In this document: in pieces, positions 13,601 through 14,334 of the stretch | Layout: each line of letters opens with the position of its first letter | Numbering within the stretch: position 1 is the first letter of the stretch | NCBI GenBank assembly: GCA_023544495.1 | Contig: JAMJFV010000043.1 | Coordinates: 1 to 14,334 of the forward strand | Direction: 5' to 3' | DNA length: 14,334 nt | DNA from: ANME-2 cluster archaeon | GTDB lineage: Archaea; Halobacteriota; Methanosarcinia; Methanosarcinales; Methanocomedenaceae | Notes under the pieces: model-generated | What the model was told of the DNA's origin: nothing | Seen by the model: the letters and a program-made list of their open reading frames with translations, nothing else | The model's database searches: none | Translations under genes and position numbers: made by a program

Positions 13601-14334
13601 ATGCCATGGAGAAGATGATAACGGTGATGGCATAGCCAACTATTCAGAACAACCTGCCAGCGACCATCCCGTCAATTACAGGACCCCACATGCATGCGAG
13701 GACTGCCATCAGAATGCATCGGCACCGTGGAATGCTCCCCAGATTGTTGCACACAGCAATGCCACAGCTGTTATATGGACGCCCGGTGCACCATACTGTT
13801 ATGACTGTCATGGCGACGGGGTAATGTATAACAGGTCCCACCAGGATGATGATTACTACTTTAACCTGAAGAATTCAAATGCCGCCCACTACGGCACTGG
13901 CTTCCCTGAACTTAAAGCACTGCAGGGCACGAATTCATACTGCATCAGGTACTGCCATCAGAACATCACGTCCCCGTTCAGGGATGTGTTCGTTGATCCT
14001 GCATTTATGGAAATCCCCAACCATTCGGCCAGGACTTCAAGACCACAGAACCAGAGCTGTGTTGCAGCACAGTGTCATACAGCAACGGTATTGCATGATG
14101 CCTCATTGAGGAAACCCACGCTTGAGAGCGGCCAGTTCGGGAATGCAAATTGTACTGCCATCGAGTGCCATGATCCGGCAATATACAGGAACCACAATAA
14201 TATCGTGAACTGTATATCATGCCATATGGACAATTCCGGACCGAACATCCACCCGATCAAGTACCTGCAGAACAATGGCCGGGATTTCGCACAGATGAAC
14301 TATACTGCTGCTGATTGCAACCTCTGCCACAAAG
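10608..14334 (+). CDS. Giant extracellular multiheme c-type cytochrome with beta-domain N-terminal half (3' end beyond the window)
   Basis: The frame is open from ATG 10608 (alternative ATG 10620) to the window end, 1242 residues so far. A signal peptide (LETVSLLLVVLLTVTLVASA, about 13-32) is followed by some 650 heme-free residues. Two Ig/macroglobulin-like modules come first (about 35-125, containing YDPWDTVSIIITD; about 125-215, containing YEAGQLVELSVISP). Then come a DUF11-like segment (about 245-310, LVDYFPKDWIV) and further beta-rich modules to about 680. The C-terminal part carries 14 heme-binding motifs: CXXCH at residues 701, 774, 861, 890, 914, 940, 996, 1030, 1064, 1202 and 1237; CX3CH at 1112; CX4CH at 1151 and 1182. 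A CX9CH lies at 804. Many extra histidines can serve as distal ligands. Such proteins are typical of methane-oxidising archaea and related lineages, where they are thought to carry electrons across the S-layer. GGAG at 10591-10594 is a plausible, rather distant, ribosome binding site. Confidence 0.93.
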   Translation, partial: MDIRMRQEITRLLETVSLLLVVLLTVTLVASAQTDRAIVVTDKSHYDPWDTVSIIITDTSESTAWIIDPKGREILLELVPSDSGYTADYSPQQAMIPGTYTVVVIGPQVNDTCRFEITTTGNLTINTSRKMYEAGQLVELSVISPQGIPVVRVTDPMGNPVDVAVSQNNGVYRGTFRPDRQIILGEYQAVAETYASGSKEHGQTVFAIYAPVKPPAVSLSSGVEFFRELSGPRTGQHKVPPETNIHITITVNLEGSLYNTNLVDYFPKDWIVTNPNNGIVSTYDAHHNMITWPVSVNGSVTRWYSIESPQRTKPPTSYNFFTGLGGNASGLWKVTVADPTNTYYFHPETMNVGGDGIQKVANITDNTGDTNDDDTAGPLYSSGDPNIFTAPSGFRFYTDPVFSSPITFTSDTIITMWFENNYNDSSNGPIRYRAIIYDYDPATGSTISLGSDEQDYTYGHTQLTFTIPTGNRSVTGGHRLAAVFQVNGTDRTDDYQPAIVYDSITNNSRMTFSYGVDTLPPGTPAELILFTDKKVYSDHIFSQNRKVQAPATDSVRAADLRFWIYAIVLDESGNILKNRTITGTLNDEKQFDHYTKGVTTHHSDVGDPNYFSGVFTLVDDGSVTGDSAGDGIYTAIVDPTDSTDKAVGYPTIIEDEILINITVTDAGIGTKNTYVLYAGTRCHGVPSHGSHATATAGSDNCAVCHHGYEHFFENKSGTIPDSMRNVHSLEMTEPDILWDDKGFGNYNWNTTFFNSVAGFTGSNWKNVIPGSGYCAACHRAVGPDLKDYGGATRTTANLADRPGCSGFPSYYVTCHVNTRMQNTQVPEWSSSAAVTTDYWNYDISVTRSHNSSSNTSGEVPCAGCHGSTHALTMPNMSADISGSGNINDQCYLCHSDTGPENSLKYTHDSRTDDCRVCHLDSSKALDVHYVFGGEIPNPNCSQCHDLGGMAFYLIDYNSLNKSDHVHNQFTVSEGKYPLNYNASNGSATRPADDRLCWACHGEDDNGDGIANYSEQPASDHPVNYRTPHACEDCHQNASAPWNAPQIVAHSNATAVIWTPGAPYCYDCHGDGVMYNRSHQDDDYYFNLKNSNAAHYGTGFPELKALQGTNSYCIRYCHQNITSPFRDVFVDPAFMEIPNHSARTSRPQNQSCVAAQCHTATVLHDASLRKPTLESGQFGNANCTAIECHDPAIYRNHNNIVNCISCHMDNSGPNIHPIKYLQNNGRDFAQMNYTAADCNLCHK
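12708..14330 (+). other. Heme c attachment region of the multiheme cytochrome (14 motifs visible)
   Basis: CXXCH codons start at 12708, 12927, 13188, 13275, 13347, 13425, 13593, 13695, 13797, 14211 and 14316. The CX3CH starts at 13941 and the CX4CH motifs at 14058 and 14151. All are in one frame. Spacing is tightest between hemes 3 and 6 (24-29 residues apart) and looser before. The last motif ends four bases before the window edge, so more hemes are likely beyond it. Confidence 0.93.

Noticed and set aside
1..14334. CRISPR array or complete insertion sequence
   Set aside because: No regularly spaced direct repeats, transposase frames or flanking terminal repeats were seen; the only mobile sequence is the intron relic.

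Overview
The window reads as archaeal, most likely from a Methanosarcinales-type methanogen or an anaerobic methane or alkane oxidiser of the ANME-2/Methanoperedens kind. The evidence is an archaeal cmk-cbf5-tRNA-Ser cluster, TATA-box promoters, Asn-X-Ser/Thr-rich surface proteins, the 3' end of a group II intron, and a very large extracellular multiheme c-type cytochrome. The genus cannot be fixed from sequence alone.

Layout. (1) 1-1646: core information-processing genes, namely a 5'-truncated cytidylate kinase, Cbf5 (the archaeal rRNA pseudouridine synthase) and tRNA-Ser(GGA), all on the + strand. (2) 1647-2212: a scar holding domains V and VI of a group II intron, fused directly to the 3' half of a frameshifted HEPN-domain gene. 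(3) 2213-4617: a two-gene repair operon, family X DNA polymerase with a PHP domain (polX) and an HhH-GPD protein overlapping it by 4 nt. (4) 4824-5510: a phosphoribosyltransferase with its own TATA box. (5) 5511-7757: an accessory patch with decayed genes. It holds a possible VOC C-terminal remnant, a RibD/DHFR-family gene collapsed by an internal deletion plus a one-base frameshift, two intact VOC (PhnB/3-dmu-9-like) genes with strong Shine-Dalgarno sites, and a winged-helix fragment. Bacterial-style ribosome binding sites suggest acquisition. (6) 7756-14334: a cell-surface module. A heavily N-glycosylatable, C-terminally anchored surface protein on the - strand diverges, across a 391-nt AT-rich palindrome-bearing region, from a small membrane-anchored exported protein and a giant multiheme cytochrome running off the window end.

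The last region is the most interesting. The cytochrome frame is open from 10608 to the end (1242 residues). It has about 650 residues of heme-free, beta-rich extracellular modules, then 14 recognisable heme-attachment motifs in the visible part (11 CXXCH, one CX3CH, two CX4CH) and an unusual CX9CH. With its co-directional membrane protein and divergent surface glycoprotein it looks like an extracellular electron-transfer unit embedded in, or crossing, the S-layer. That role is inferred from architecture and context, not shown directly.
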